Source: Isochrysis galbana
Taxonomy: Eukaryota > Haptophyta > Isochrysidales > Isochrysidaceae
Assembly: GCA_018136815.1 (NCBI GenBank)
Contig: CM030938.1
Location: 310,001 to 374,000, forward strand
Length of the DNA: 64,000 nt
Reading direction: 5' to 3'
The position numbers were made by a program, and so were the translations under genes. The notes beneath the pieces are model-generated. The model saw nothing but the letters and a program-made list of their open reading frames with translations, was not told where the DNA came from and ran no database searches. Shown here piece after piece: positions 30,780 through 40,818 of the stretch; positions within the stretch are counted from its first letter, which is position 1; every line of letters starts with the position of its first letter.

Positions 30780-31025
30780 CAGGTAAAACTCTCGTAAAAG
30801 AGAGAAGGGAGGGGACTATTATGCTGAATCCTGCGGTCTTGCGGACTGCCGTGCCGACCGCCGATTCTTCACCTCACCGTCCGGACGGGTGTGGCTGCCC
30901 TCTCGTTTGGCTGTTTCGTCTTGCTCTCCCCTTGTTTGATTTTGTTTCGCTCATTGCCATTGCCCTCTCGCATGGAAGCTCGATTCTAGCAGGGGGGTGT
31001 CGCATTCGCGATCGACCTCGTTCGC
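30780..31025 (+). mobile_element. Ty3/gypsy 3' end: polypurine tract plus LTR stub
   Basis: TCGATTCTAGCAGGGGGG is followed at 30998 by TGTCGCATTCGCG, the LTR start, which breaks off after about 25 bp. Confidence 0.6.
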
Positions 31026-31059
31026 GCCCTTAGACCAAAAGCGTTCAATTATCCCCATC

Positions 31060-31668
31060 CCTGCTAACACCTTTTGTTGTCACCTGGAGGTTACTTGACA
31101 CTTCACATGTTGAAATCCACACGTGGGTCTGACTCCATTCCTTCGATTTGGGGCAGGGTCGATATCTCGTTGAAATCACGATCCACGTCTCACACACGCT
31201 CATTATATTTTGACAGCATCGGATTGACCAACCTCAGTGTGACGTTAGCTAGTGTATTGATGCGGTGTGACGTTAGCTAGTGGTGATTGAACGTTTCTCG
31301 CCTCAACGGAACTTTTGGTCGTCTAGCGTCTCGCATCTTTTGTTCATTCTTACGCGAGACTGACAACACCCTATCCACCAATGTCTTTACATCTTTATTG
31401 AAATTATCATCTAACAGAATCGAATTCAAAACATCTGCATTTGGATTATCAATGTTATCCATTTGGTGTACTAACCCCGCATTTTGTGCAATTTTCTTGA
31501 ACTCATCGTAATTGACATAACGTTTGAATGATATGTATACAACCTTTTTGAGGAGATGGAAAGTGGCGACTTTGTGATGAACACCAAGTTCGATCAGGAT
31601 GCTCTCTGGCGTTTGCGTGACCGGTTCGTGACGGTTGGAGATGAGCCCCTTGTAACTGTCGATCGCAT
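31060..31668 (-). other. AT-rich ORF remnant, possibly virus-derived (part 1)
   Basis: The minus-strand frame from about 31668 to 31277 has clearly different composition from the host genes (rich in Asn, Lys, Asp, Ile). It includes ILIELGVHHKVATFHLL, VVYISFKRYVNYDEF and LDDNFNKDVKTLVDRVLS. It is joined at 31669 to a family D insertion. No family recognised. Together with 32388-32580 and 32800-33475 it forms a block of low-GC coding-like DNA on one strand, which suggests transfer or an endogenous viral segment; that is inference. An 18-bp direct repeat (GTGTGACGTTAGCTAGTG) lies at 31238 and 31266. Confidence 0.4.
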
Positions 31669-32200
31669 CAACTAAGTTTACACTTGTTTCGCCCATGGGG
31701 GGGCACGAGCCCCCCTCTCTCTCCACTCCTCCCCTGCCATGGGGGAGGAACCACCCACTCTCCTGGCGCGCCTGATGGCTGATGGGCCTGCCAGGAGCAC
31801 ACTGCCCTGCTGACCCATCTCTCTCCCCACAGGCACGCCCGATTCGCCCGCCCTAGCCTGATGTCGTGGCCTGCCCATCCCTCTGACCAGCCCCTCCTCC
31901 CCCTGGCCCCCCCTGATCAGGACCCCCCAGCCAGCTCCAGTCGACCTGCAGGGCCGCGGAGCGCCAGCGAGGGAGAGGCAGGAGGGGCCAGGGCCATGCC
32001 CCAGCCTCACCTGCCCCCTGAGCTGTGATCCCAGGCCCTTGCAGGCCACCTGGGGACCTGAAGAGGGGCCGCAGGCGCGCAGGGAAGAGAGGAGGAAAAG
32101 GGAAGAGGGAGGGGAGGGGGGAGCGGCAGCTCTCCCCTCCGGTGTTTATTTACGTGTCTTCTCGAACTATTTGGGTAAGGGAAGACGGGCGCGCACGAGC
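31669..32200 (+). mobile_element. Family D SINE-like element (subtype 1)
   Basis: Begins CAACTAAGTTTACACTTG, followed by CCCATGGGGGGGCACGAGCC. The body matches 6483-7035 throughout, including GACCTGAAGAGGGGCCGCAGG. It is inserted in the AT-rich block. The 3' boundary is not resolved. Confidence 0.75.
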
Positions 32201-32387
32201 GCGTTGAGCGGCTGCAGCAGCAGCAGGGCGAGGGCGAAGGCGACGATCCCGAGCGTGTGATGGGCCGCCGGCGACCATGCATCCTTCGTCGACCCTGGCG
32301 GCTGCGCGGCGGCCACGTCATGCGTGACGAGGAGGCCGCTGGAAGTGCGCGCGTTTTCTTTTCATCGAGGGGGGCACGCACTAGTAC

Positions 32388-32580
32388 TCATTTTTTGGTG
32401 GGGTAGATGACTTCCCGGGCTAGCTGCTCAGAGCGTTCCACTCGCTTCTGGAAATTTTTATAGGCTGGTGCTGATTGTTTGAGGTCAAATTTGCGTTGCA
32501 GTTGTTTATCTGGTGGGGGCGGGGGTTTCATTTTTGGCATGGCTACTCGCACTTCCATTATCATCGATAAAAAAATTATG
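32388..32580 (-). other. AT-rich ORF remnant, possibly virus-derived (part 2)
   Basis: Minus-strand frame with MPKMKPPPPPDKQ, RKFDLKQSAPAYKNF and REVIYPTKK ending at 32388. A GC-rich stretch (about 32590-32800) separates it from part 3. Composition matches parts 1 and 3. Confidence 0.35.
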
Positions 32581-32799
32581 GGCGAATGTCCCCCCCGGGC
32601 GGCATCTCCCTCGTGCGTCGTCTCCGGCCGAGGACCGCTTGGTGTGCCCTCCAGCGAGGAGACCAATCGCGCGTGATGGCGCTGCTTGAGGAGCACCCCG
32701 TGGAGACGCTCGCATGAGATGTACGCCCCCCTTGCCGCGGTGGACTCGCTCGGCAGGAGCGCCCTCATGGTGAGCTCGACCCGGTGTCCTGGGACGCCG

Positions 32800-33475
32800 A
32801 GCTTTTTTGTATTTGATGTTACTGGGCCTTGTGGGTTCAATCTTTACGGGAGCTGAACCCGAACCGATAAGCGGCCTTTTGTTTTCAATCTTCACTTGGG
32901 AAGCTGAACGCTGAACACGAATCGACACCTTCTAGCAATTCTTGGAGGTGGGGAGTTAATTCCGAATCGACATAAGCTTTGATTGTACGAAGCAGATCAT
33001 CACGACTCATATTGATGATTGTTTTCGCAGTCAATTTCTTGCTCAAGAGAGTGTGTATCATATAAACCAGTGTGAATGATTTATCAGCCTCGCAAATGGC
33101 ATGTAAGGTGTCTTTAATGTTCGTATTGTGCTTGAAATCGAATGAACTGAATAAGGACTTACATTCGAAAGTGTACGTCCACAAATTTGGGTTCGACTCA
33201 AGCAGCCTCCTCACAGGGAGTTGTTGCTCCCCCCCGGGTTGACCCCAACCGGCGGCGGCGGACTGATGCTGTCCAATGCTTCCGCAATAACCTGCATGGC
33301 AGATTTAGAAGTGCCATATGGCGGAAAGAGAGGTGTGATGAATTTTTTAAAGTTATCGTCCATTTTTTTATTATCCATTGCAATCGCTTGCGTATTACAT
33401 CATCAGCCACCATTCCATTTGTAGACATGGTTGAGCACTGTGAGGTGGGTGCCTTTGCTCAAATACTATAAGATT
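32800..33475 (-). other. AT-rich ORF remnants with frameshifts, possibly virus-derived (part 3)
   Basis: Minus-strand frames include DDNFKKFITPLFPPYGTSK, ESNPNLWTYTFECKSLF, LVYMIHTLLSKKLTAKTI and MSRDDLLRTIKAYVDSEL. The frames are offset near 33215, so it is broken. A final segment repeats a VKIE.RP word twice. Unrecognised. I describe the breaks only. Confidence 0.4.
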
Positions 33476-33529
33476 TTTTTTGTACCGGTGCATCGCGTAT
33501 TTGGAAACGAGGGGTACCAAATGAAGGCA

Positions 33530-33715
33530 AACGACCTCCGCCCCATCGCCTCGCTCCGCCTCTCCCAAGCCCGTCTCCCTGCCTCCTCTGGAGGCGGGTG
33601 AGCCCGTCATTGGCCCATTCCCAACTTCAGCCGCACCTCTCGCTCGCCGCTTCCTTTCCATCTCCTCCGTCCTCCGTTCCCATCCGAGATCGTGGTAACC
33701 TCGGATCCGTCAGGG
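33530..33715 (+). mobile_element. gag-like fragment (second LTR family)
   Basis: The sequence from TCTCCCAAGCCCGTCTCCC through TCATTGGCCCATTCCCAACTT to GTAACCTCGGATCCGTC parallels the minus-strand fragments at 2520-2710 and 12610-12790. It stops at the border of a family E element. Confidence 0.55.
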
Positions 33716-34062
33716 CCACCCGGCCAGGGCCAGGGTGAGAGGGGTCTCTGCCATAAGGCATGCCCAGTGGAGTGTTGGCCTTGCCCGCCTGATGCTGTCT
33801 CCCTGTGGTCTGCAGTCTGCTGTCTCCCATGGGGGAGGCTAGCATGGCTGCTGTGGGTGCTGTGGCCGGGGCCACGGCCACGGGCCGTGTGGTGCGCACC
33901 CGGGTCCCGGGTCGCACGCACCTGCTCGGCCTCCGAGGGTGGACGCGGCCGCTTCGCCAGCGACTTGTCCATGGGGGTGGGGGGGCCGCCCTCGGCGGAG
34001 GGCCCGGAGGAAAGGGGAGTCACGCCGGCGCGCTCCATCGCGTCTAACTATAAAGTTAGTTG
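33716..34062 (-). mobile_element. Family E SINE-like element
   Basis: Minus strand: starts CAACTAACTTTATAGTTAG, then GCGATGGAGCGCGCCGGCG; the body matches 15185-15590. Its first stem differs from the 15.2-kb copy by a paired change (G-C to C-G). A (GTGAAT)n run follows at 34062-34082. Confidence 0.7.
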
Positions 34063-34129
34063 TGAATGTGAATGTGAATGTGGGGGAGTGTCACTGGAGT
34101 CTGGAGTGTCAGATTTTTCTTGTTGTGTG

Positions 34130-34235
34130 TCGGTTTGATCTTAGTGCTGCGGGCGGTTGGCGCATGGCTCATCCGGTGTATGTGGCTAGGTACGCTAGCC
34201 AACAAGATGCTCCAAGATGCTCTACAAGCATACAA
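34130..34235 (+). repeat. Dispersed repeat family I, partial reverse copy
   Basis: GGTTGGCGCATGGCTCATCC, then GTATGTGGCTAGG and CTAGCCAACAAGATGC: the reverse of the block at 4680-4760. Confidence 0.55.
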
Positions 34236-34352
34236 TTCTCAACGGGCAGCGGGCAGCGAGGCGGCTCCCATGAAGGCATGCTGTGAACGGTATTTTCTTA
34301 TAACTGCACTACCATTACTTCTACCCGCGCGGCGGGGCGCCTAGAGCGGGCG

Positions 34353-36668
34353 ATGGCGGGGCCTCGTGCTGTCCTCGACGAGCTGGCGGCGCTTGGCAAG
34401 GAGCCAGCAGAAGTGAGGCCGTGGCTCAAGAGGATTTCTGATTCGACGGGTATCCCCAACCCCTTCGGTCAGCACGGCCCAGACGGGCCGCGCGCGCTCG
34501 CGCTAGCGCTCGACAAAGCAGATCCTCTCGGCACTGTGCGATCTGAGTTCCACATCCCCAAGGCAGCCGACGGGAGCGAGACAGTCTATCTGACGGGCCA
34601 CTCGCTTGGGCTGCAGCCGGTGTCGACAGCTGGTGCCGTCAAGTCCGAGCTCGACAAATGGGCCACGCGCGGCGTCGCCGGCCACTTTGAGGGCGATTTG
34701 CCGTGGGCATCCTGCGAGGAGAAGGTTGTCGATCTGCTTGGTGAGCTCGTCGGCGCCAAGACGCCCAAGGTCGAGGTCGCCGCGATGAACTCGCTGACCG
34801 TCAATCTTCACATGCTGATGGCAGCCTTCTACCGGCCGGTCGCTGGGCGTGCTGCTATTCTGATCGAGGCAGGCGCCTTCCCCTCCGACAGATATGCTGT
34901 TGCCTCGCAGATCGCCCACCACGGGTATGACGCAGCGGAATGGATGATCGAAGTGCAGCCGGATCCCGACACAGGGCTGCTTAATACGGACACAATCACA
35001 AGCATTATCGACCAGAATGAAGGGCGGCTCGCGCTCGTGCTGTTAGGAGGTGTCAACTATTTGACTGGACAGGTGAGGTCCCACCACTCATTGCGACCCA
35101 TGGTACTATGTTGCACAGCTCTAATGTTGCTGTCGTGGATCCGGCGCCTTGTGGAGAGCTTCTACACTCCGACGTACGCATTCACTTAACCCCGACTGAA
35201 CACTAGTGAGTACAGTATAGACCTCGTGAGGGATCTGCCTCTAGATGACATCACGCTCCGTATTCAGCTACGCCCCCCCCCCCCCCCTTCCCCAAATATG
35301 GTACGTGCCACGACCAGGTCCTTGAAATGCAGGCTATCGCAGCACACGTGGCTCAGCTGAACGCCTCTCGCCGCGCGCCTTCTGGCACGCCGCCAGTAAT
35401 CCTCGGCTATGACCTTGCCCACGCTGCAGGCAACGTGCCACTTCGTTTGCATGAGTAGGCAACCCTTGCCCCATGGGACACTTATGACATAAGCCGAGCG
35501 ATTTCAGACAACCAAATTTATTGCACTGACCTTTAGTCGTTGTACGTCCATTTGGTGCCAGCCAAACATTTATACCATTCGTTCGCCAAGCCAGCTCTCA
35601 AATCGTGACACCTCGCCATGTTTGGCTCACATTGGTAGGTGGGGGATCGATTTCGCAGCTTGGTGTACGTACAAGTACCTCAACGCAGGCGCCGGTTGCC
35701 TCGGCGCTATTTTTGTACACGAGCGGCACGCGAACGGTAAATGCTTTGGGTGCTACACATGGTAACAGCAGCTGGTTGACTCTCGATTAGCGACTGCTGG
35801 ATTGCACGCGCTCACCGGGAGCAGCTGGTTCCTTAGGGCATGAGACTGCTTCCTAACACCTGACCACACATTCCTCTAACACCCAACTCATGCTCCACTA
35901 CTCATTGCAGATACGGCAACCTATCCTCGCCTAGTTGGATGGTGGGGAGTCCCGCACGCTCCTGGACCTCGGTTCGAGATGCGTCACGCATTTGAACCTT
36001 GTGAGGGAGCTCCCGGCTTCGGGGTCTCGAACGTCAACCCTCTGATGGTGGCGTGCCTTCAGCAAAGCCTCCGAACACTAAAAGCTGCTGGTGGCATCGC
36101 TGCTGCAAGATCCAAATCCATCATTCTCACCGGCATGATGGAGAAGTTGCTGCACACGACAGGTCTCACTACCCCACGGGCGGCAAATGGTCTGTCACGC
36201 CACATCGATCGCATAACATGGCGCTTATTCCCGATAAGCGATGTTGCCACACATGTGCGAGAGAGAATGTGTGCCGCAGCCTCATTTTTCTCTTTCTCGT
36301 GAGGCCAATGCAAATGTAGCGCGGTCATTATCATAAACTCACTCGCGCCTTCGACTCCATCCGCCTCAGGAGCCATCCCGGCACGATGTGGCGTAGCGAT
36401 CATCACGCCAACGAACGCGACCCTCCGCGGCTGCCAACTGTCGTTACGCGTCATTCCGCCTCCCGGTCGGATGGCCACCGGGGGCGGCAGTGGCGCGATG
36501 CGTCACCTCGAGTCGGAGCTCGAGAAGAGGGGCGTCATTACAGACGCCCGGGAACCCGACATCGTGCGCGCAGCACCTGTGCCGCTGTATAATAGCTATG
36601 CGGATGTGGTCGCCTTCGTCGAGCGACTAGGAGATGCACTCGTGGATCTCGCAAACCATTGGGCGTGA
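34353..36668 (+). CDS. KYNU: Kynureninase
   Basis: Five exons: 34353-35072, 35318-35454, 35639-35736, 35911-36162 and 36370-36668, all GT-AG with matching phases; 501 aa, a little longer than animal kynureninase. Recognised by [72 protein letters not shown] (PLP lysine, Lys298), [33 protein letters not shown] and APVPLYNSY. The PLP enzyme cleaves kynurenine or 3-hydroxykynurenine to (3-hydroxy)anthranilate plus alanine in the cytosol, feeding NAD synthesis. Near the C-terminus about a dozen extra residues ([13 protein letters not shown]) sit before the ELEKRGV motif. Start: the ATG at 34353 opens the frame at the usual distance from YLTGHSLG. Confidence 0.93.
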
Positions 36669-37150
36669 CCGGAATCTATTTTGGGTCTCGCACATTCTTG
36701 GGCATAAGAGGACCCACAATTCCATTCCTATGCCAGTCAATGGCCGCGATGCTGTGTGCGCATGCTACATGCAACAGTGCATTTATGTCATCAGGCGGCC
36801 CCTGTTGTGTCATCAGGCGGCCCTTGTTGTTGTCGTTGGCTAGCTTGCTTGTCTCCACACTATGGGAGGGATTTGGGGGGCGAGACTAGACGAACTCCCC
36901 TATTTCTAGAGCTGGCCAAGGCACCGAGGCTGAGGCTAAGCCGAGCGTCGCGTGGAGACGGCTGGACACCCTGAATCTCTCTTGAAAGCTCAGCCTCCTA
37001 CGCTGGCTTTCGTGTACCACCCGCAACGTTTCCCCCACACTGGTGAGGCCGCGGAGTTTCTTGCTATCGCCCTGGCACCATCGCGGTGACCGGGGCGGTC
37101 GTGAAGAGGAGAAGCGACGCCATCGCTCGCGCTCTCCTCGCAACAGAACC
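36669..37150 (+). other. 3' flank of kynureninase; no gene
   Basis: A short direct duplication (CATCAGGCGGCCCxTGTTG) at about 36789-36830. No supported ORF. Confidence 0.4.
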
Positions 37151-37171
37151 GGATGAAGTTCTTTTTATAAT

Positions 37172-37935
37172 GAATAAACCTTTTAATAGTCTCACCGCAC
37201 ACGCGGCCGTGGACCCTCCACTTTCTACTCACGTAGGAAAACTTTCTACACCCCCACTTCCCCGGCCCTTCTCCCCCCGCCATCTGGCGGCTCCCCCCGT
37301 GCACTACTAGGGGGATAGGGGTGAAGGGCTTAGATATGGTCCGGCGGCCCGCGCCTCCCCCCGGTGATCATTCCCCCCCTTCCTCCTGTGTCTCCGAGTG
37401 GGCGGTGGCCTCAGCCCCGACTTATCCTGTAAACAGGTGCGGAACTTACCTATTCTTCGGTGAGCGGTGAGCGGAGCTCTCGCTCCGCCCACCCGCCCTT
37501 CTCCGCGCTCTCTCTCCCCTCCCCTCCCTGCGGCACGCGCGATGGCGCGCCTGCGGCAGGCCTGCAGCTGCCCCTGGCGACCCGTGGAGGCTCCTGGAGG
37601 CCAGCTCTGGGGGCAGAGGAGGCTGGGGCTGGGCCCTAGTCTCCCCTGCCTCTCCCTCGCTGGCGCTCCTGAGCCTCTGGGGCCCCCAATCTGCACCTGT
37701 CTGCCTGTCGACCAGGGGGGGAGGGGGGGTTGGAGCGATGGGCTGGCCACGAGGGGCCAGGACCAGCGAACCAGGCGTGCCTGTCAGTGGGAAAGTGGGT
37801 CAGCAGGGCAGTGGCCTCCTGGCAAGCCATCAGGCATGCCAGGAGGATGGGTGGTTCCTCCCCCACGGCAGGGGAGGAGTGGAGAGAGAGGGGGGCTCGT
37901 GCCCCCCCATGGGCGAACCAAGTATAAACTTAGTT
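37172..37935 (-). mobile_element. Family D SINE-like element (subtype 2), full length with 20-bp target-site duplication
   Basis: GATGAAGTTCTTTTTATAAT (37152-37171) and the same word with one mismatch (37936-37955) flank an element of about 764 bp. The minus strand reads CAACTAAGTTTATACTTGG at the 5' end and GAGACTATTAAAAGGTTTAT at the 3' end. It is nearly identical to the copy at 11774 along its whole length. Confidence 0.88.
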
Positions 37936-37955
37936 GATGAAATTCTTTTTATAAT

Positions 37956-38530
37956 CCTCCACACTACGACGCTTACAGTCAATCGTACCACCATGGATGG
38001 TCCGCAGTGTATTTACATATACATTTCCTCCAGGGAACAAGAGGAGAAAGAGTCCAAGATATCGAGTAGACCATGAAAGTGGTTCCGCGGACATTGTTGT
38101 GTAGGAATATCTGCTACCATATTGTGGCTATCGACGTGCTTCATTCAAAAATTGTAAGGACTTGCTTCGCGACCAAGTCGCGTAGGGAAAAGCCTCGGCG
38201 CGTGCAGGATATGCTCGGTTTCCTTGAAGGCGACAGGATCCAAAAAAATTTTCTTGAAGATGCCCGCTATGCTACTATCTGTTTTCTCCCCTTTGGGATC
38301 TCGCTCGACATCGCCCTCGCCCCCCCATCTCTCCCCTTCCCGCTCCCCCCGCGTTCCTTTTTGTTTGGTTTCGGGGGTCGGCCCACGTACACTACACACT
38401 ACTTTGGGCCTAGCGTTGGAGGAGGGGGGCGGGGGCAGGCCTCTATTATGGATACATCCATTATCCATTCGCTTCTACTGTTATAATCTCCTTGCGTGGG
38501 GAGCCCTGCAGCTTCTTCTACAGCTCCCCC
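37956..38530. other. Intergenic; no convincing gene
   Basis: ORFs on both strands (for example 38073-38486 plus) lack recognisable motifs; 38300-38360 is a C/T-rich tract. Confidence 0.35.
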
Positions 38531-38665
38531 CGCGGGTCTTACGGGTTCCCCCGCCGATTTCCCCCCCGCGGGTCTTACGGGTTCCCCCGCCGGGTCTTAC
38601 GGGTTCCCCCGCCGATTTCCCCCCGCGGGTCTTACGGGTTCCCCCGCCGATCTTACGGGCTCTTC
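38530..38665 (+). repeat. Tandem repeat CGGGTCTTACGGGTTCCCCC
   Basis: About five units of 20-34 bp (CGGGTCTTACGGGTTCCCCC plus GCCGATTTCCCCC), giving a LTGSPADFPP-type reading in one frame. Treated as simple tandem DNA. Confidence 0.75.
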
Positions 38666-38692
38666 TCCCGTCGTTCTCTCATTTCTCTGCAC

Positions 38693-38764
38693 GTGAAGTG
38701 TCGTTCCGTCAATCATGGGACATCAATCGAATGGAGCCATCAAATGTCAATAGTTATTTATACA
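38693..38764 (+). mobile_element. LINE-alpha 3' end fragment
   Basis: GAAGTGTCGTTCCGTCAATC, then ATCAATCGAATGGAGCCATC and AAATGTCAATAGTTATTT match the last 65 bp of the LINE ending at 16611. Only the 3' end is present. Confidence 0.65.
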
Positions 38765-38934
38765 ACAATAATCACATGATGGCCCATTCTCGATGTTTAA
38801 CACCTACGGCGTGCGCTTTCGGTTTGGCTAATTTTGGCATTCCCTGATAGTCACACCACGGAGCGCGCGTACCAAAGCTGATCATCTCTGCACACGCGCT
38901 GGGGCTCCAACAGTACAGAACACAGAACTCGCGG

Positions 38935-38987
38935 TCGCCCCATGGGCCATGGGCCATGGGCGAACTAAGTATATAAACTTCGCAGTT
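38935..38987 (-). mobile_element. Family D element, 5' leader fragment
   Basis: Minus strand: CAACTGCGAAGTTTATATAC, then TTAGTTCGCCCATGG. Only the leader, with an altered first hairpin. Confidence 0.45.
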
Positions 38988-38989
38988 GA

Positions 38990-39760
38990 GTTATTAAATG
39001 ATGAGAAGAAGGAAGGCATCGTACTTGGGGCGATTGAACAGTTTCCGGCTTTTGTTTCGGGTGGCCCTCGGCCCTCCACATCCAAACCTCCAGAAGGAAC
39101 CGAATGCAGGCAAGCCGCAAGCCGCCTGTCCTGGACAGTGGCAATGGGGGGGCGGGGGGCGGGCGCAGCGCAGACATGCGTCTAGCTGCCTCCCGGAGAT
39201 GTGCGAGTTCGGCGAGACACGGCTGGGGTGCGTGGCATGCAGCAAGCCCCCGGCCCACGCCTCGCCTGGGTGTGGGCGCGAGGGGTCCGTACCAGCACCC
39301 CCACCGCAGATCGGCAAATCGATGCCCCCCAAGAGGGCGGGGTCACGCGGCCACTGCCACTGCCATCGCACTGCCATCGGCCCAGAGTCCGATTTTTTGG
39401 TAATGCCCATTTCGTAAGAGCAGTGAATCTTCAATTTTTTTTGGAAGAGCAGTGGTGCAATAGCAGGTATGCGCGGTGAGTGATGAATGCAGAATGTTGT
39501 TGTTCACCGCACCCCTTTCCTTCCTCTCACGCATCAACACGTCAAAATCGGTGGAAACGTTTCACACTGCTTCCAAGCTGTCACCCGAATTCGGCGATAG
39601 CCGCAGGAACGCAGCGATCAGACCGTAGTGCGGTTGAAAGCCTGCCACTGAGAATCACAGGAATCAAACCTGGTATACTTTCGGGGCAACGCACAATTCG
39701 TCGGCAAATAGGATATTGCTCGACCACTATTACCATGTCTGCGTGTCCACAATTTTACGT
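38990..39760. other. Intergenic; no convincing gene
   Basis: Overlapping ORFs on both strands at 38994-39434 have GC-rich composition and no conserved motif. 39480-39760 shows nothing I can support. Confidence 0.35.
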
Positions 39761-39762
39761 TT

Positions 39763-40191
39763 TCAGTGGGCGCGCCGATTGAGACGAGCCGCAAGACGCC
39801 GACGTAGAGCATCGACTTCTGCCTCCTTTGTCCGCAATTGCGCCTCGAGTGTGGACAGATGGGGCAGAGGCGGTGGCACCCTCCTAACAGGCTGGTGAGT
39901 GTGGTGCAGCAGCTGCTCGAGTGGCAAGTCGGCGCTCTTAGCCTGAGGGAAGAAGGCCATTCCACGCGCTCCCCGAGGCGCAACGTGGCAGAGTAACTTG
40001 TGTCCCAGCATCGGCGAGTGCATACGAATGGGCCGCACGGTGCGCCAGAGGCCAGAGGGGGACTGACCACGAAGCCGCGAGGCAGACGACGAGCGTCGCT
40101 GTAGTCTTCCTGACGAGACTGGCCGCCAAGATCTAAAGGTAGTATGTGTTAAGCCAACGCCCCCGATAGTGAACAGGTCCGTCCGTTGCAC
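39763..40191 (-). CDS. Possible C-terminal exon, short coiled coil
   Basis: The minus-strand frame starts after a possible acceptor (ACTACCTTTAG at about 40136) and runs to 39763. It includes FFPQAKSADLPLEQLLHH and a terminal leucine-zipper-like helix, LSTLEAQLRTKEAEVDAL. No family recognised. It could be the end of a gene whose upstream exons I cannot place. Confidence 0.3.
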   Translation of the reverse strand: MQRTDLFTIGGVGLTHTTFRSWRPVSSGRLQRRSSSASRLRGQSPSGLWRTVRPIRMHSPMLGHKLLCHVAPRGARGMAFFPQAKSADLPLEQLLHHTHQPVRRVPPPLPHLSTLEAQLRTKEAEVDALRRRLAARLNRRAH

Positions 40192-40818
40192 GTCGCCCTT
40201 GTTTCCGTGTATGTGCTATTATCGACCATCGACCTACTATATAAGACGAGAGCTCAGGGGCTCGCACCTCCTTTTCCTCCAATCCCGCCATCCCTCTGGC
40301 TACGCTGGCACGGGGCGCGTCCCCGCCCCCACGCTCTCTTGTCTCCAGGGCTCCTCTCTCCTCTCTGGCGCAAGGGGTTCTCCGTCTCGAATGCACCCCC
40401 CCTGCCCTCTCCCGCATAGCCAGGCTACAGCCAGACTCCAGACTCGCTCCCGACAAGCCCCGTAGCTAATAACACGCTAGGGTTCGTCAATTAGCTACCG
40501 CATAGCAAGGTTCCGCCAAGCTGTCCCAACCCCATCCGGTTTCGTCAATCGCAGCTGAGCCGGGGGGCCGGGGACCGGCCTCCTTGCATCCTTGCACGGG
40601 TCGCGAGTCCGGAGCCGGAGCTTCGGGAGCCGCAAGCACCGCCCTGGCCCCTCCATCGAGAGACGGGGGCTCCTCGCGCTCCTCCCCTCGTAGTGAGTAG
40701 TGAGAGGAGCACCTAGCCTAGCACGGAACATTCGACCAGGTACACCCTCACATTCCCCACCCAGGCACCCAGGAGCCAGGAGGACAGCCGGACTAGCAGC
40801 CAAGCTTAGCAGAGCTTA
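40192..40818. other. Intergenic, with a TATA-like site
   Basis: CTACTATATAAGACG at 40230-40244 is a TATA-box-like word, possibly a plus-strand promoter, but no gene with recognisable domains follows. GTTCGTCAAT recurs at about 40484 and 40541. Confidence 0.3.

Noticed and set aside
38994..39434. Overlapping ORFs of 139-146 codons on both strands
   Set aside because: Both strands are open through GC-rich sequence; composition is not protein-like and there are no motifs.
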